A stretch of 13,522 bases of DNA. It comes from Microbacteriaceae bacterium. GTDB taxonomy: Bacteria; Actinomycetota; Actinomycetes; Actinomycetales; Microbacteriaceae. The stretch spans positions 1 to 13,522 of the forward strand of contig JAKONM010000210.1 in NCBI GenBank assembly GCA_022701925.1. Direction: 5' to 3'. Under the pieces are notes generated by a model, which saw only the letters and a list, made by a program, of their open reading frames with translations, made no database searches and was not told the origin of the DNA. The position numbers and the translations under genes were made by a program. The stretch's first letter is position 1. Every line of letters begins with the position of its first letter. Shown piece by piece: positions 12,320 to 13,522 of the stretch.

Positions 12320-13522
12320 ATGCCCCGCGCCCAGACCCCACTCGAGCCCGCCGCCACGGACCCGGCGCGCATCCGCAACTTCTGCATCATCGCCCACATC
12401 GACCACGGCAAGTCGACGCTGGCTGACCGCATGCTGGGCATCACCGGCGTGCTGGCGGACCGGGACGCGAAGGCGCAGTACCTCGACCGCATGGACATCG
12501 AGCGCGAGCGCGGCATCACGATCAAGAGCCAGGCCGTGCGCCTGCCCTGGCAGGTCGGGTCGGACGTCTTCGCGCTGAACATGATCGACACGCCCGGGCA
12601 CGTCGACTTCACGTACGAGGTGTCCCGCTCGCTGGCCGCCTGCGAGGGCGCGATCCTGCTGGTCGACGCCGCGCAGGGCATCGAGGCGCAGACGCTGGCG
12701 AACCTGTACCTGGCGCTCGAGAACGACCTCGAGATCATCCCGGTGCTGAACAAGATCGACCTGCCCGCGGCGGACCCCGAGCGGTACGCGAAGGAGCTGG
12801 CGAACCTGATCGGCGGCGACCCGGCCGACGTGCTGCGCGTCTCCGGCAAGACCGGCATGGGCGTGGAGGAGCTGCTCGACCGCGTCGTGGAGCGCATCCC
12901 CGCGCCCAAGGGCGACCCCGACGCCCCCGCCCGCGCCGCGATCTTCGACTCCGTCTACGACGCCTACCGCGGCGTCATCACCTACGTGCGGATGGTCGAC
13001 GGCGCCCTGAACCCGCGCGAGCGCATCCAGATGATGTCGACCCGCGCGTCCCACGACATCCTCGAGATCGGCGTCTCGTCGCCCGAGCCGACGCCGTCGA
13101 AGGGCCTGGGGGTGGGCGAGGTCGGCTACCTGATCACGGGCGTGAAGGACGTGCGCCAGTCGAAGGTGGGCGACACCGTCACCACCGCGATGAAGTCGGC
13201 CACCGAGGCGCTGCCCGGCTACACCGAGCCGCTGCCGATGGTGTTCTCCGGTCTCTACCCGATCGACGGCAGCGACTACCCCGACCTCCGCGAGGCACTG
13301 GACAAGCTCAAGCTCTCCGACGCGGCGCTCGTCTACGAGCCCGAGACCTCGGTCGCGCTCGGCTTCGGCTTCCGCTGCGGCTTCCTGGGCCTGCTGCACC
13401 TCGAGATCGTCACCGAGCGGCTCGAGCGCGAGTTCGGCCTCGACCTGATCACGACGGCGCCGAGCGTCATCTACGAGGTCACGACCGAGGACAAGAAGAC
13501 CGTGACCGTGACCAACCCCAGC
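12320..13522 (+). CDS. lepA: Elongation factor 4 (LepA), 5' two-thirds
   Basis: Ribosome-associated translational GTPase, thought to act on stalled or assembling ribosomes. The gene runs off the window end; 401 of roughly 600 residues are visible, with no stop. GTPase motifs: G1 AHIDHGKS (25-32), switch I RGIT (64-67), G3 DTPGH (90-94), G4 NKID (144-147), G5 SGK (175-177). Domain II follows at about 205-290, and the domain III (EF-G-like) region reaches GFGFRCGFLGLLHLEIVTERLEREF, highly characteristic of LepA. The C-terminal domain lies outside. An N-terminal leader of about 14 residues precedes the conserved DPARIRNFCIIAHIDHGK. ATG 12320 is the only in-frame start close upstream of that block. 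rpsT-lepA proximity is usual in actinobacteria; here the aminotransferase and the NUDIX-recQ pair lie between them. Confidence 0.98.
   Translation, partial: MPRAQTPLEPAATDPARIRNFCIIAHIDHGKSTLADRMLGITGVLADRDAKAQYLDRMDIERERGITIKSQAVRLPWQVGSDVFALNMIDTPGHVDFTYEVSRSLAACEGAILLVDAAQGIEAQTLANLYLALENDLEIIPVLNKIDLPAADPERYAKELANLIGGDPADVLRVSGKTGMGVEELLDRVVERIPAPKGDPDAPARAAIFDSVYDAYRGVITYVRMVDGALNPRERIQMMSTRASHDILEIGVSSPEPTPSKGLGVGEVGYLITGVKDVRQSKVGDTVTTAMKSATEALPGYTEPLPMVFSGLYPIDGSDYPDLREALDKLKLSDAALVYEPETSVALGFGFRCGFLGLLHLEIVTERLEREFGLDLITTAPSVIYEVTTEDKKTVTVTNPS

Noticed and set aside
12284..13399. A 371-codon antisense frame opposite lepA
   Set aside because: lepA is unmistakable on the plus strand; this frame is its third-position shadow and shows no family features.
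1..13522. Search for tRNAs, rRNA, CRISPR repeats, insertion-sequence ends, integrase or toxin-antitoxin genes
   Set aside because: None seen by eye on either strand; the gaps are short (16-240 bp) and are explained by promoters and stem-loops. A tRNAscan or Infernal run would be the formal test.

Overview
This window comes from a very GC-rich bacterium, most likely an actinobacterium (Actinomycetota). Third codon positions are almost all G or C. The backbone order leuS – comEA – comEC – holA – rpsT – lepA is the one commonly seen in that phylum. The S20 sequence, the ComEC variant (SGAN where others have SGLH) and the RqlH-type RecQ helicase fit as well. A deep-branching class such as Thermoleophilia is possible, but the sequence alone does not settle it.

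Layout. At 1-1877 is the 3' part of leuS (leucyl-tRNA synthetase; its start lies outside the window). A strong hairpin at 1887-1936 follows, then comEA (1969-2571) and comEC (2568-4889), which overlap by 4 bases and form the DNA-uptake pair of natural transformation. holA (4899-5927, clamp-loader delta) starts 9 bases after the comEC stop. A HerA-like DUF853 ATPase (5971-7836) comes next. A 240-bp convergent gap (7837-8076) holds three stem-loops. On the minus strand is rpsT (8077-8337) with a structured leader of about 97 nt. Reading away from it is a PLP-dependent class I/II aminotransferase (8499-9632), which converges on a minus-strand pair: a NUDIX hydrolase (11795-12274) followed by a RecQ/RqlH-type helicase (9649-11769). 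Finally lepA (12320 to the window end, truncated) starts on the plus strand 45 bp from the NUDIX start.

Functionally the window is mostly housekeeping: translation (leuS, rpsT, lepA), replication (holA), DNA uptake and DNA handling (comEA, comEC, the HerA-like ATPase, the RecQ-like helicase), with two metabolic enzymes inserted. Every gap between genes is under 300 bp and all are described. There is no tRNA, rRNA, CRISPR array, insertion sequence or prophage remnant that I can see.

The most informative non-coding signal is a recurring start architecture. A TANNNT-like -10 hexamer lies 6-7 nt before the start codons of comEA, holA and the NUDIX gene, with weaker versions at the HerA-like gene, lepA and recQ, and no Shine-Dalgarno sequence. 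This suggests leaderless transcription. rpsT is the exception: it has a textbook AGGAG site and a long leader with two hairpins. No clearly novel system is present. The best leads are the rpsT leader, the 58-nt palindromic structure at 7848-7905 and the leaderless start pattern.
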